Positions 53,699-63,377 of a DNA stretch of 64,000 nt are shown one piece after another. Each line of letters begins with the position of its first letter. The first letter of the stretch is position 1. The position numbers and the translations under genes were made by a program. Source of the DNA: JABAAI01 sp965242745 (lineage in GTDB: Bacteria > Spirochaetota > Leptospiria > Leptospirales > Leptonemataceae); assembly GCA_965242745.1 (NCBI GenBank), contig CBDETG010000013.1, positions 1 to 64,000 of the forward strand. The letters run 5' to 3'. The notes below the pieces were generated by a model. The model made no database searches. It was not told the DNA's origin and saw only the letters and a program-made list of their open reading frames with translations.

Positions 53699-55315
53699 AT
53701 GATTTCTCTAAGCCAGCTCCTCAAAAGCTCTGGACTTAAGGTGCGATGGGACAGGTCTTATTTTATCCCACCAGCTGCGCTTGAGCCCGGAGCCGCTCAT
53801 AGCCCCCCCCCAAGTCTCAAAGCCCATAGCGCAGAAGATGCCAAGAAGGCTTTAAGCCGCCTTTTCATAAAAAACATCAGTGATGACTCGCGCCTCTTGG
53901 ATCAGCACAGCCTATTTTTGGGGACGCCCCAAGGCCTCCCATGGCTTTCTCATGCCTGCAAACAAGGACCGGCTGCTATTCTCTTAGACGAAGCCATAGA
54001 GCTCCAAGAGCTCCTAAACACCAGCGCAGGTAATATGCAAGGGATAAGCGAAAGCTCCTCTACCAGAAAGACGGCGCTGCTTTTTTGCCAAGACTTACAG
54101 CATAGGCAAGGACTGCTGGCCGGCGCCTTACACGATCACCCTTCCCGGGAGCTTGCCATCGTAGGCATCACTGGCAGTAATGGGAAGAGCAGCATTGCAT
54201 GGCTTGTGTATCATCTTTGGTCTGCTTTGGGCATCAGAGCAGGCATGATTGGCACTCTAGGGGCCTTTTGGCGCACAGAAAAGCAGGAATACTTTCAAGA
54301 AACAGGCTACACAAGCCCACGCTGCTGGCAGCTGCAGGAATTGCTGGGCGCTATGCGAAAGCAGGGCGTAAAACGGGTAGTCCTTGAGGCCTCCTCAGAA
54401 GCGCTTGATTTAGGCCGCATGTCTGGCCTGCGCTTTCACACAGCCATTTTTTCTGGTCTAGGGCGCGATCATATGGATTACCACAAAAGCATGGAAGCCT
54501 ACTTCCAAGCTAAAAAAAGGCTCTTTATGCTTACGCAAGACTCACAGGGACGTATGATTATAGGTCTAAGAGAGGGGGACCTTTTTGCAAAGCGCCTGCT
54601 GCAAAGCTATGCTTCTTATGCGAAAACTCAGAGCATCAGCACCGGCATGCCGACCTCCCCTATTGCTAAAAAGGCAGGCCAGCAAGGGCTGGCTGCCCCC
54701 CAGTTCCATGGATGGAATATGCGCCTTGCCTTAGAGGGGGCCGCCTTCGATCCAGAGGAAAAAAAAGGCATGGCCAGCCTGCTTGACAAGGCAGATTTTC
54801 CAGAATTCCCCCCAGGCCGCTATGAGGTACTTTCTCATCCTGTCTTGAGAGACACATACGCTGTCGTAGACTACGCTCATTCTCCAGAGGCCTTAGAAAA
54901 AATCCTCAGCTCCCTGCGTAAAACAGCGGCTTTTGTGGTGTGCGTATTTGGCTGCGGAGGCAATAGAGACAGGGGCAAGCGGGCGCTTATGGGCGCTGCA
55001 GCCAGCGCTCTGAGTGACCACATAATACTATGCGATGACAATCCGCGCTGGGAAGATGCGCAGCAGATCAGGAATGATATACGCAAAGGCATAGCTGCAA
55101 GCAGCGCTTGGGAAGAGATTCCAGACCGGAGGGCAGCCATAGAAAGGGCCATCCTTTTGGCCGCAGAGTCTCCCTTAAGCCCTGCAGTAGCCCTCATAGC
55201 CGGCAAAGGACATGAAAATTACCAGCTTGCCCAGGGTAAAAAAAGCTTTTTTTCTGATAAAGAGGCCGTGCAAAAATGCTTTGCATATGTTAAGGGGGCT
55301 ATAATGCCCTCCTAA
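53699..55315 (+). CDS. murE: UDP-MurNAc-tripeptide synthetase (MurE, meso-DAP type)
   Basis: 538 residues, adds the third amino acid to the peptidoglycan stem. The P-loop is GITGSNGKSSIAWLV. DDNPRWEDAQQIRNDI carries DNPR, the signature of meso-diaminopimelate-specific ligases. GKGHENYQ is the C-terminal motif. CGGNRDRGKRALMGAAA is also present. A nine-C run at 53803-53811 encodes SPPPS near residue 37 and is a possible slippage site. The N-terminal region is a little longer than usual. Its position next to cysS is not a known operon. Confidence 0.93.
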   Translation: MISLSQLLKSSGLKVRWDRSYFIPPAALEPGAAHSPPPSLKAHSAEDAKKALSRLFIKNISDDSRLLDQHSLFLGTPQGLPWLSHACKQGPAAILLDEAIELQELLNTSAGNMQGISESSSTRKTALLFCQDLQHRQGLLAGALHDHPSRELAIVGITGSNGKSSIAWLVYHLWSALGIRAGMIGTLGAFWRTEKQEYFQETGYTSPRCWQLQELLGAMRKQGVKRVVLEASSEALDLGRMSGLRFHTAIFSGLGRDHMDYHKSMEAYFQAKKRLFMLTQDSQGRMIIGLREGDLFAKRLLQSYASYAKTQSISTGMPTSPIAKKAGQQGLAAPQFHGWNMRLALEGAAFDPEEKKGMASLLDKADFPEFPPGRYEVLSHPVLRDTYAVVDYAHSPEALEKILSSLRKTAAFVVCVFGCGGNRDRGKRALMGAAASALSDHIILCDDNPRWEDAQQIRNDIRKGIAASSAWEEIPDRRAAIERAILLAAESPLSPAVALIAGKGHENYQLAQGKKSFFSDKEAVQKCFAYVKGAIMPS

Positions 55316-55317
55316 GC

Positions 55318-55455
55318 GCCAATACGACATAATGCGGCGCCCAAACGCCATGGCGTTGTTGCAATAATCACCTGTAGATGCGCTTAGTGCTCCATAAAAC
55401 GTGCTTGCTTTTTTAGCAATACGACATATCGGCAATGCCTATGATTTGCCGGAAT
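55318..55455. repeat. Small repeat island between murE and a lipoprotein gene
   Basis: TACGACATAATGCGGCGCC (55322) and ACGACATATCGGCAATGCC (55421), then the core in reverse (CAATGCCTATGATTTGCC, 55433-55450). The elements are those of the arrays at 32600-32830. TTGACA (55459-55464) directly follows, so the repeat abuts a likely -35 box for the lipoprotein gene. Confidence 0.7.
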
Positions 55456-55499
55456 TACTTGACAAAAGTCTTCTGTGAGGCGATTGTGCTTAAGGTACT

Positions 55500-55898
55500 A
55501 TGACTCGAAGCTCCTCCTTACTTAGCTTGCTCCCGTATCTTTTTGCTTCATGCAGTTCCACTTTTATTGGGCTTGGGGAGCAAAGGAAGCTGAGCCATGA
55601 GTTTGCAAATAAGCTTTTTGTAGTGAAAAGCGACATCTATCCTAAATTCGCTCAAAAAAACATTTACAGAGAGCCGATCTTAAAGAAGGGGGAAAGAATA
55701 CGGATTTTTATTGAACAGGATGAGGACTGGTTAAAGGTACGGGCCTTCAAAGAGGGAGAAGCAAGAGAGCAGGCGCATGCTAAGGTCATCCTATACCTGA
55801 TAAAGGATATATGGGATGCAGAAAAAGAAGAGAGAGTAGAGCTCCTGCGCAAAGAACTGCATACGCTCCTCCAAGAAATTCCTATGAAGCGCCGATAA
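55500..55898 (+). CDS. Small lipoprotein of unknown function
   Basis: 132 residues. Signal peptide with a lipobox-like LFASC near residue 18 is followed by a soluble, charged domain (RIRIFIEQDEDWLKVRAF). AAGG eight bases before the ATG is a good ribosome site. It lies 8 bases upstream of the LysM/M23 protein and is probably in one operon with it. No family is recognised. Confidence 0.75.
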   Translation: MTRSSSLLSLLPYLFASCSSTFIGLGEQRKLSHEFANKLFVVKSDIYPKFAQKNIYREPILKKGERIRIFIEQDEDWLKVRAFKEGEAREQAHAKVILYLIKDIWDAEKEERVELLRKELHTLLQEIPMKRR

Positions 55899-55905
55899 TC
55901 GCTGT

Positions 55906-57033
55906 ATGTCTGCCTGCAAAAGTATTATATGCTGCCGGCCCAGCTGTCTTGCTGCAGGCGCATTTGCTCTCTTGGCGCCTTTTTCAGGCCTCTTTGCTGA
56001 GCAAAACCAAGAAAGCTCCCGCAGCTCAGAAGCATCGCAAAAGGCAGAGCCTCATACTTGTAGCTCCCACTTAATAGAAGGCTCTCATGGGGCAGCAGCA
56101 TCGCAAAACAAGTATAACCCTGCCAACGCCATAGATAGAGAGCTGCGAAAATACTTCGATTCTCTGCCCCTCTTGAAAAAAGGCGCCGCAAGGGCGGGAG
56201 AAAGAGACAGTATTGCCTTCCCCAACCAAAGAAATGTTGTTATAGCCGTGCACAGGGTTGCCCGGGGTGAAAGCCTTTGGACTATAGCAAAGAAGTATAA
56301 AAAAAGTCCCAAGCTCCTTCTAGCTTACAACAGCCATCTCAGGCGCCGTCCTATTTATGTGGGAGATCGAATCTTGTTAGGAAGTATAGGCAATCACGCA
56401 AAAAAGAAAAAACCTAAAGCAAAGCAAGCAAGCCTGCATAGAGTAGTAAAGGGGGACACCTTGTACAGCCTGGCAAGGCGCTATAAGCTTTCTGTAAAGC
56501 ATTTGCAAAAAAGCAATGGCCTAGGATCTGCAACGCTTCTTTCTGTGGGTTCTGTGCTGAAAATTATACCCAAGTCTTACGCTCCCAAGCCTTACGCTGC
56601 TTTTGGTAAAGCAAAACGAGTACAGAGGAAGAAGGCATTTATTTTGCCTTTGCGAGGAAAACTTACTTCCGGCTATGGCAGACGCATAGACCCTCTTTCT
56701 GGCAAAAGGCTTTCCTACCATAAAGGCATTGATATTGCGGCCCCTGCAGGCACTCCTTTTTATGCCAGCAAGGCAGGCACAGTAATACGCTCCCAGTACC
56801 TTCGAGGCTATGGGAATTGCATCTTTCTCTCGCATAAAGATGACTATATTTCTGTTTATGCCCATAATCAAAAAAACCTTGTAAAAAAAGGCGAATTTGT
56901 GCATCAAGGAAAGAAGATCGGTTTAGTGGGAAGAACAGGCGCCGCCACAGGGGCGCATTTGCATTTTGAAGTACGGAAGATGCAGAGGGCTATCAATCCC
57001 CTTTATGCCCTTCGGCTGCCTGCTAAGCCCTAG
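55906..57033 (+). CDS. Exported LysM-M23 peptidase
   Basis: 375 residues. A signal peptide (hydrophobic ICCRPSCLAAGAFALLAPF) precedes two LysM domains: VARGESLWTIAKKYKKSPKLLLAYN and VVKGDTLYSLARRYKLSVKHLQKSN. The C-terminal M23 domain has HKGIDIAAPAGTP and HLHFEVRKMQ with all usual ligands. Proline- and lysine-rich linkers separate the parts. NlpD/AmiC-activator-like or cell-wall hydrolase in the periplasm. It is probably cotranscribed with the preceding lipoprotein gene. Confidence 0.9.
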   Translation: MSACKSIICCRPSCLAAGAFALLAPFSGLFAEQNQESSRSSEASQKAEPHTCSSHLIEGSHGAAASQNKYNPANAIDRELRKYFDSLPLLKKGAARAGERDSIAFPNQRNVVIAVHRVARGESLWTIAKKYKKSPKLLLAYNSHLRRRPIYVGDRILLGSIGNHAKKKKPKAKQASLHRVVKGDTLYSLARRYKLSVKHLQKSNGLGSATLLSVGSVLKIIPKSYAPKPYAAFGKAKRVQRKKAFILPLRGKLTSGYGRRIDPLSGKRLSYHKGIDIAAPAGTPFYASKAGTVIRSQYLRGYGNCIFLSHKDDYISVYAHNQKNLVKKGEFVHQGKKIGLVGRTGAATGAHLHFEVRKMQRAINPLYALRLPAKP

Positions 57034-57123
57034 CTGAGGGCATGCCTGCAGGGCGGGCCTTAGCAAAGAGAACAAGCAAACAGGGCATAATGATAGGGTT
57101 TTTTATTCTTCATTTGCTTTATT

Positions 57124-58002
57124 ATGACGGCATATCTTATCAAATTACGCCAGAATTATTTTCAGTTTACTCTTATCACGGCTCTATTGCTGGGCCTTGC
57201 TTTGGCCTACTTCCTTGAAAAAACTGCGCTTTTCTTTCTAAGAGAGACGCCGTCTACGAAAGTCAGCCCTGTAAATTTCAACTTTAGGAAGTCTCAGCCC
57301 AAGGCAAGAGCAGCTTTAGGGCCTGAGGCCTTGCTTGAAATCGCCACAGGGAATTTACTCAGGCATAGCCTTCCTGAGCCGGTAGTAGAAGAAACAGAGG
57401 CCCCATTTAGCATGGAAGGCCTCAGTTTAATAGGGACCGTCGCTGGCAATGCCAGGTATGCAAGGGCTTCCATCATGCAGCAAGGCAAAAAGCAGGCTAA
57501 GGCTTATGCTATAGGTGATGAGCTAAATGGGGCTGCAATAGCGGCGATAGCGACGGAATATGTGGTCTTTAGGAATTCTGCCGGAGAGCTTTACCGTCTT
57601 TATCTGGCAAGAGAAAACAAGCCAAGCCAAGGAGCGCCAAAGAAAACAGCTCATCGTAGTATCAAAGCTCCGCAGGGACAGAACGTAAAAAAAGTCAACC
57701 TAAGCCGCGACCGCTTTCGCCAGCTTATCAGCGACCAAGCTGATCTTTTTCGTTTGAAGTTTGCGCCTTCTATCCAGGGAGGGAAAATTAACGGATGGCG
57801 TTTGCTCAAAGTGCCCAGTGATCATTTTCTTCATTCCCTTGGGGCTCGAAGTGGAGATGTGATTCGCCGTTACAATGGCCAAAAGCTAGAAAACCAAGAG
57901 CGCATGTTCAATATGTGGCAGTCCTTAAAAACCGCAAACCAAGTGCTCTTAGACGTAGAGCGTGGAGGCAAGCCCTTAGTCTTCGATATTAGCATCCAAT
58001 GA
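57124..58002 (+). CDS. gspC: General secretion pathway protein C (type II secretion)
   Basis: 292 residues. One N-terminal membrane helix (about 13-35), a periplasmic HR domain (about 95-165, with LSLIGTVAGNARYARASIMQ) and a C-terminal PDZ-like domain (about 205-290: LRLLKVPSDHFLHSLGARSGDVIRRYNGQ). It links the inner-membrane platform to the GspD secretin. No other gsp gene is in the window, so the rest of the operon must be elsewhere or downstream of the end; the strand changes right after it. Confidence 0.85.
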   Translation: MTAYLIKLRQNYFQFTLITALLLGLALAYFLEKTALFFLRETPSTKVSPVNFNFRKSQPKARAALGPEALLEIATGNLLRHSLPEPVVEETEAPFSMEGLSLIGTVAGNARYARASIMQQGKKQAKAYAIGDELNGAAIAAIATEYVVFRNSAGELYRLYLARENKPSQGAPKKTAHRSIKAPQGQNVKKVNLSRDRFRQLISDQADLFRLKFAPSIQGGKINGWRLLKVPSDHFLHSLGARSGDVIRRYNGQKLENQERMFNMWQSLKTANQVLLDVERGGKPLVFDISIQ

Positions 58003-58073
58003 TATGTACGCGGCGCCATGCCTCTCAATGGCAGCGCTGCAGCTTGAAGCTAAAAGCTTTACAGCAAGGCCTT

Positions 58074-59996
58074 TTACTCTGGGAGCAGACGGTTGTAGAT
58101 TAGGCCGTTATGATAATGCTGGATGCGGGCTTGCAGCTCTTTGAGCAAGCCTTGCTTTTCCTGCTTGGACGTGGAGAGCTCTTGTAAAGAAAGTCCTTGC
58201 TGGACAAAGCTGCGGGCATTTGCAGAGTCACTGGGCATGTGGAGAATTTTTTGAGGACTTAGGAGCCAGTAGGAGCTGTCTTCGAAGATTACAACGCGTC
58301 TTTTTGCGCAGGCATCCAAGAGAGAGCTGCCAAAAGGGGCTGTGGGAAGATCGTCTATACCCAAAAAAGAAAGGATGGTCGGGAAAATATCTAACTGCTG
58401 CGCTAAGGTCTCCTTTTTCATAAAAGCAAGGCTATGGCCCGGGTAATAAAAGAGTATAGGGATTCTATGGCGCAAAAGGGCGTTTCGCGACCAGCGTGAG
58501 GCGCCGATAGGGCTGTGGTCGCCAAGAATAACAAAGAGCGTTTGTTTGTACCAATGAGATTGCTCAATTTTCTGAAAAAAACGTCTTAGAGCGTGATCCG
58601 TATAGCCCATTACTTCATAAAAAGGAGTTTCACCCTGCGGGAATTGCCCCTTGTACTTAGAGGGCAGCCGAAAGGGATAATGTGAGCTGAGCGAGAAGAT
58701 AGTAGCGAAGAATTGTTCTTTGCTTGCTTTGTTTAATATATCTGCGGCATACAGGAAAAAGGGCTCATCGTAGATACCCCATAGCCCATCATCCGTATCA
58801 GGAGGCGCATTAGGAAAGGCCTTGTAGAAGTTTTCATAAGCATAGTAATCATTGATGCCAAAGGCGGCAGTCAGCTTGTCAAAATACATGCTGCCTTTGC
58901 GCGCTCCATGTAGAAAAAGGGTATGGTAGCCTCTTTCTTTCAAAACATTGCCTAAGCTTGGATATTGGTTGTGCAGGTAGGGAGTTGTTACAAAGGGCGC
59001 TTTGAACCAGTTCGGTATAGAAGCCAAGATGGATGGAAGTGATTGTATAGAGCGCACTGCGTTGGCATAAGCATTGTTAAAAAGAGCTCCTGAGCTGCTT
59101 TGAGCTAAGCGCTCAAAGAAGGGCACATAGCTTTGGCCCTGCTTTATGCGCTCTAGGAACTGCGCCCCCAGACTCTCCCAAATGATGATCACCACATTGC
59201 GCGGTCTCAAGGATTTGGGAAGCCGGACAGGACAGGAGCTGGGGCTGAGCAGCCATTTGTTTAGCTCCTTGGTGTCAGCGAAATAGTTTTTCTCTTCTGC
59301 TGTGCTTTCTGCAAAGCTTTGCAGCAGAGTAAAAGGCGCATTGAGGATAAGAGCAGACTTTGTATGCTTAGCTAAGCCCTGCGCATGCGCCAGGCTGAGC
59401 ACTTTAGGCTGGAGGCCGCCTCGTATCCCCAAGACATGCAGGCCAAGTATCAACAAAACTTGTACAGCAATCATAATGAAGTTCAGGCGCTTTTCTTTTT
59501 TGGGAATAAAAATGCCGCAGGTCCATATATAAAAACGATACAGCAGATAAGCCATCACGCCAAAGACGAGAAAAAGCCAGGCATAGTCGTATAACAAAAA
59601 GCTGATCTGCTCTGCTCCTCCTTTTGCAAAGTGTATAACATCCCTGCTCAAGCGGCGCTGCAGAAAGGGGAAGAACTGGCTGTCTATAAGCGCAAAGAGT
59701 ATGAAGACGAGGTGAGGAAGAAGAAAGCTGATATGGAGAAGGGCTAGTAACAAGCCTCTGCGCAGGAAGGGAAGAAGCCCAAACAAAAGTAAGACAAAAG
59801 GAAGATTGATATAGCATATGGCGGAAATATCAAAACGCAGGCCATAGACAAAGGCCCAAAAGACTTCCTCTGTCTTAGAATCTTGGAAAAAATTGCTGTT
59901 GAAATAATAAAAAAAGAGGCGCAGTAAGCTGTACGTAAAAAGCAATGCTCCAGAAAGACTAAAAAGAAGGCTGCAGCGCGCAAGAAATGGAGGCAT
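58074..59996 (-). CDS. LtaS-family membrane sulfatase-like phosphotransferase
   Basis: 640 residues. Five N-terminal membrane helices occupy roughly the first 200 residues. The extracytoplasmic catalytic domain has the metal-binding glutamate in IIIWESLGAQF. The nucleophile region reads NAVRSIQSLPSILASIP, where serine appears in place of the usual threonine. SSHYPF and LGDHSP are metal-binding histidine motifs. Family members transfer phosphoglycerol or phosphoethanolamine to glycans or lipids. In a spirochaete a role in modifying osmoregulated glucans or LPS is more likely than lipoteichoic acid synthesis. Enzyme specificity cannot be read from the sequence. Confidence 0.85.
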   Translation of the reverse strand: MPPFLARCSLLFSLSGALLFTYSLLRLFFYYFNSNFFQDSKTEEVFWAFVYGLRFDISAICYINLPFVLLLFGLLPFLRRGLLLALLHISFLLPHLVFILFALIDSQFFPFLQRRLSRDVIHFAKGGAEQISFLLYDYAWLFLVFGVMAYLLYRFYIWTCGIFIPKKEKRLNFIMIAVQVLLILGLHVLGIRGGLQPKVLSLAHAQGLAKHTKSALILNAPFTLLQSFAESTAEEKNYFADTKELNKWLLSPSSCPVRLPKSLRPRNVVIIIWESLGAQFLERIKQGQSYVPFFERLAQSSSGALFNNAYANAVRSIQSLPSILASIPNWFKAPFVTTPYLHNQYPSLGNVLKERGYHTLFLHGARKGSMYFDKLTAAFGINDYYAYENFYKAFPNAPPDTDDGLWGIYDEPFFLYAADILNKASKEQFFATIFSLSSHYPFRLPSKYKGQFPQGETPFYEVMGYTDHALRRFFQKIEQSHWYKQTLFVILGDHSPIGASRWSRNALLRHRIPILFYYPGHSLAFMKKETLAQQLDIFPTILSFLGIDDLPTAPFGSSLLDACAKRRVVIFEDSSYWLLSPQKILHMPSDSANARSFVQQGLSLQELSTSKQEKQGLLKELQARIQHYHNGLIYNRLLPE

Positions 59997-60040
59997 TGTA
60001 TTAAGTTGAAGGCGCTTTTGCCTAAGCGTGCACGCAGCCT

Positions 60041-62941
60041 TTATTTTAGTAAGTCTTGCAGAAGGCTGCTTGCAGCTTGGATGGCTTTTTCCAGCCCTGC
60101 CGTCTCTTTACCGCCGGCCTGCGCCATATCAGGCCGCCCCCCTCCCCCGCCGTCAATGTAATGCGCAGTTTCATGTATTAAGTGGCGCATATCGAGGCCC
60201 TCGATTTTCTTAAGAGCTTCCTTATCACAGCTGTAAAGCAGAGCGGCGCCCTTCTCGTAACGCAGACCAAGCAGCACAACAAGGCTGTAGAAGCTCTGCT
60301 TGATGCGGTCTGAAAGCAGCCTCAACATTTCTATATCGCCGCTCTCAAGTATACAAGACACGAGCTGTACATTCCCCAAAGAACGGCTTTGCGCGCAGGA
60401 GCGCTGCAGCGCCTCTTCTAGATTTTGGCCCCTCTCCCCCATTGTCCTCTCTTTTGTTAATTTGATCTTCTTTCTTTGCATCCGATCCTTATATTTTTTT
60501 ATAGAGCTGAGCTTGCTTTGCAAAAGGAGCACATCCTGAGGCTGCTTTAGGAGGGCAAGGTCCCTTTGAGAGAGACTCTTCTGGGCACGCAGGGTCTGGA
60601 ATCGAGAACGCCACTTTGCGTTTCTTTCTTTCTGGATTAAAACTTCGACTTCCTGATTATGCTCTTCTACTTGGGCGCTTAACTCTGCAATTTCCTTTTG
60701 AAAATACTCGTGCACACCCTTGCCGGCTAAGGCCTCGATGCGCATCTTCCCTGCTCCCGGGCTGCTCTTTTTGATAATATGAAAGAAAGCAATTTCACTC
60801 GTGTTGGCAACATGACAGCCGCCACATAGTTCCATAGAAAAGCAGCCCTGCTCCCCTATGCTTACAACGCGCACCTGCTCGCCGTATTTTTCGTCAAAGG
60901 AGGCAATGGCGCCTGCTTTGAGAGCTTCTTCTTTGCTGATAGTCTGGACGCATAGCTGCGCCTTCTGAGCTATGTTATGATTTACTGCGCTGGAGATTTC
61001 GTCTAAGGCTATGGTAGATATTTTTTCGTAATGAGAGAAATCAAAGCGCAGATAATTAGGCGCTACAAGAGAGCCGGTCTGCTTGATGTGCGCGCCCAAA
61101 ACTTTGCGCAGGGCAGCATGCAGGAGATGAGTAGCGCTGTGATGCTGGCGCAGACCTGCCCTGCGCTCTTGGTCTATTGCTGCCTCTACAATATCACCCG
61201 ATGCTAAGGCGCCTTCTCGCACATAACCAATATGCACAATATGAGAGCCCATCTTTTGCGTATCCTCTACAACAAAAGTACAGCTTTCCCCTGCCTCTTC
61301 TCCACTTTTTTTCTGAGTCTTAAGAAAGCCTTGATCGCCTAATTGCCCGCCGCCTTCAGCATAAAAAGGAGTCTTATCCAGTATCACAAAAGCCTTGCCT
61401 TTGAAAGCTGAGGCCTGCGTATCTTTTATGACGGCCAGCACAAGAGCCTGCGCTCGATAGCATTCATAACCTACGAAGTCGCTTGCGGGTAATGGGACAA
61501 GAGATGACAAGAGCTGCGTATCATCCCATTGCTTTGCCTGCGTGGACCTTGCTTTTTGATCCTGCATAGCCGCATCAAAGCCTTCTTGATCTATGCTGAG
61601 GCCGGCTTTTGCTGCGAGTTCACAGCTCAGCTCTAAAGGAAAGCCATAAGTGTCATAGAGAACAAAGGCTGACTCGCCGGAAAAAAGAGAAGCCTCCCTT
61701 TGTTTATGATCTGCCAAGAATTCCTCCCACTTACTTAAGCCTGTCTCCAAAGTTGCAAGAAAACGCTCTTCTTCCTGCAGGATGCAGCTTGTGATATCGC
61801 TTTGCGCCTCTTTGAGTTCAGGATAACAATCCCCATAAAGCGCAATGACCTCAGCTGCCAGCTTATACAAGCATGCTTCAAAAAGCTGCAGTTCACGAGC
61901 GTAAAGCAGGGCTCTGCGTAATATGCGCCTGACCACATAATTTCTTCCAGTATTCGCTGGGCTGATATGATCGGCTATACTAAAGACAACAGCGCGCAGG
62001 TGGTCTGCAATCACGTGATAGGCTGCCGGATTTGCGCTGTACAGAAGGGCTTGCGTGTCCCTGCCCTGACTTCTGCTCAGCGCTTCCTTTTCTATGGCAT
62101 GGATGATATGCTGCAGCTCTGGTATTTCATAAATACTTGCGTGATCGTTTAGCAAAAGCAGGATGCGCTCTAAGCCCGCTCCAGTATCTATACCTTTTTG
62201 AGGCAGTGGCCTGCGCTCCCCTTTTTCATTTTGAAAAAACTCATTAAAAACAAGATTCCAATACTCCAAAAAACGTCCCCCCTCATTTCCCGGAGCGCAG
62301 GCGCTCTTGTCTTTGCAGGAACAGGTCTTGCAAAATTCTGCCCCACGGTCCCAATATAATTCACTGCATGGGCCGCAGGGCCCCTGTTTCCCGGCTGGTC
62401 CCCACCAATTATCTTCTTTGCCCAGCTTGCTGATACGCTCCTGCGGCAGGCCAATTTCTTTTAGCCATATATTTTCAGACTCAAAATCATCTTTATATAC
62501 TGTTACATAAATACCTTCGGGGTCCAAACGCAGATGTTCCAAAGAAAATTCCCAGGCCCATGCGATAGCTTCTTTCTTGAAGTAGTCTCCAAAACTGAAG
62601 TTGCCCAGCATCTCAAAGAAGCTGCTGTGGCGCTCTGTCTTGCCTACGCTTTCCAGGTCTGTTGCGCGCAGACATTTCTGAACGCTTACAATGCGTTTGC
62701 AGGGGGCAGGGCTAAGCCCAGAAAAATAATCCTTAAACGGCACCATGCCTGCGCTGTTAAAAAGCAGGCTTGGATCACCATGCGGCCAGAGGCTGGCTGA
62801 TGGAAGCTCTTTGTGATCTCTTTTTAAAAAGAAATGCAGCCAAAGGGCACGCAGGCGCGCAGCATCCCATAAAGCCTCTGAGCTTGCGTCCTCAAGCTGG
62901 GACGGCGCATCCTTGGAGTCTTTGTCTTGCATAGAAAACAT
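60041..62941 (-). CDS. alaS: Alanyl-tRNA synthetase
   Basis: 966 residues, longer than the usual 870-890. Class II catalytic core with HSSFFEMLGNFSFGDYFK and the NTGRNYVVRRILRRA block. The editing domain has HHSATHLLHAALRKVLG and CGGCHVANTSEIAFFH. The C-terminal C-Ala domain follows a coiled coil, with the GGGGGRPDMAQAGG motif near the end. AGGA lies about 10 bases before the ATG. The added length sits mainly in the coiled-coil section (about residues 745-850). Confidence 0.96.
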   Translation of the reverse strand: MFSMQDKDSKDAPSQLEDASSEALWDAARLRALWLHFFLKRDHKELPSASLWPHGDPSLLFNSAGMVPFKDYFSGLSPAPCKRIVSVQKCLRATDLESVGKTERHSSFFEMLGNFSFGDYFKKEAIAWAWEFSLEHLRLDPEGIYVTVYKDDFESENIWLKEIGLPQERISKLGKEDNWWGPAGKQGPCGPCSELYWDRGAEFCKTCSCKDKSACAPGNEGGRFLEYWNLVFNEFFQNEKGERRPLPQKGIDTGAGLERILLLLNDHASIYEIPELQHIIHAIEKEALSRSQGRDTQALLYSANPAAYHVIADHLRAVVFSIADHISPANTGRNYVVRRILRRALLYARELQLFEACLYKLAAEVIALYGDCYPELKEAQSDITSCILQEEERFLATLETGLSKWEEFLADHKQREASLFSGESAFVLYDTYGFPLELSCELAAKAGLSIDQEGFDAAMQDQKARSTQAKQWDDTQLLSSLVPLPASDFVGYECYRAQALVLAVIKDTQASAFKGKAFVILDKTPFYAEGGGQLGDQGFLKTQKKSGEEAGESCTFVVEDTQKMGSHIVHIGYVREGALASGDIVEAAIDQERRAGLRQHHSATHLLHAALRKVLGAHIKQTGSLVAPNYLRFDFSHYEKISTIALDEISSAVNHNIAQKAQLCVQTISKEEALKAGAIASFDEKYGEQVRVVSIGEQGCFSMELCGGCHVANTSEIAFFHIIKKSSPGAGKMRIEALAGKGVHEYFQKEIAELSAQVEEHNQEVEVLIQKERNAKWRSRFQTLRAQKSLSQRDLALLKQPQDVLLLQSKLSSIKKYKDRMQRKKIKLTKERTMGERGQNLEEALQRSCAQSRSLGNVQLVSCILESGDIEMLRLLSDRIKQSFYSLVVLLGLRYEKGAALLYSCDKEALKKIEGLDMRHLIHETAHYIDGGGGGRPDMAQAGGKETAGLEKAIQAASSLLQDLLK

Positions 62942-63377
62942 ATCTTAATTCCTTCCAGCTCTCATGTCTGCCTTCGTGGCGGTGAGACGCAAGCCATCCT
63001 TGCTGCCAGAGCATAGGGGCTTGCAGGCAATTTTTGGCAGCAAAGCTCCCCATCCCTTGCTTAAGATGGAGAGGCTTTGGAGCGCTTGCAAAAAGCAGCA
63101 AGAAAGCTAAAGGCCAAGCAAGGAAATGTAAGCCGTAGCAGATATTAGCGCAAGCCTATTATATGCCAAGCCTTATTTTTCCCCGCCTGCACGGGGAAAT
63201 ATCCTTTTTTAGAAGCGGTGGCAAAACCCCATCCATGCGGCTTGTACCCTTTTGGTCAAAAGCGTGGGCTTTTGCCTATTCGGGCGCAATGGAGACAAAG
63301 GCCTGCCTTTATGGCGATGGCCGAAGCGCTGAGCCTAGTTTTGAGACCGGCTCTTATATTAGATTTGCCCGCTAAAG
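62942..63377. other. Intergenic region upstream of alaS with two hairpins
   Basis: About 435 bases. One hairpin, TTTCCCCG/CGGGGAAA around a 6-base loop (63178-63199) with a T-rich run after it on the plus strand, may be a terminator but has no gene before it on that strand. The dispersed hairpin repeat lies at 63331-63356. Short plus-strand frames have no family or ribosome site. The alaS promoter should lie here. Confidence 0.5.
63331..63356. repeat. Dispersed hairpin repeat
   Basis: GAGCC TAGTTTTGAGACC GGCTC with an A/T extension, same family as 24127, 27161 and 44758. It is located 22 bases downstream of the membrane-protein stop (minus strand). Confidence 0.8.
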
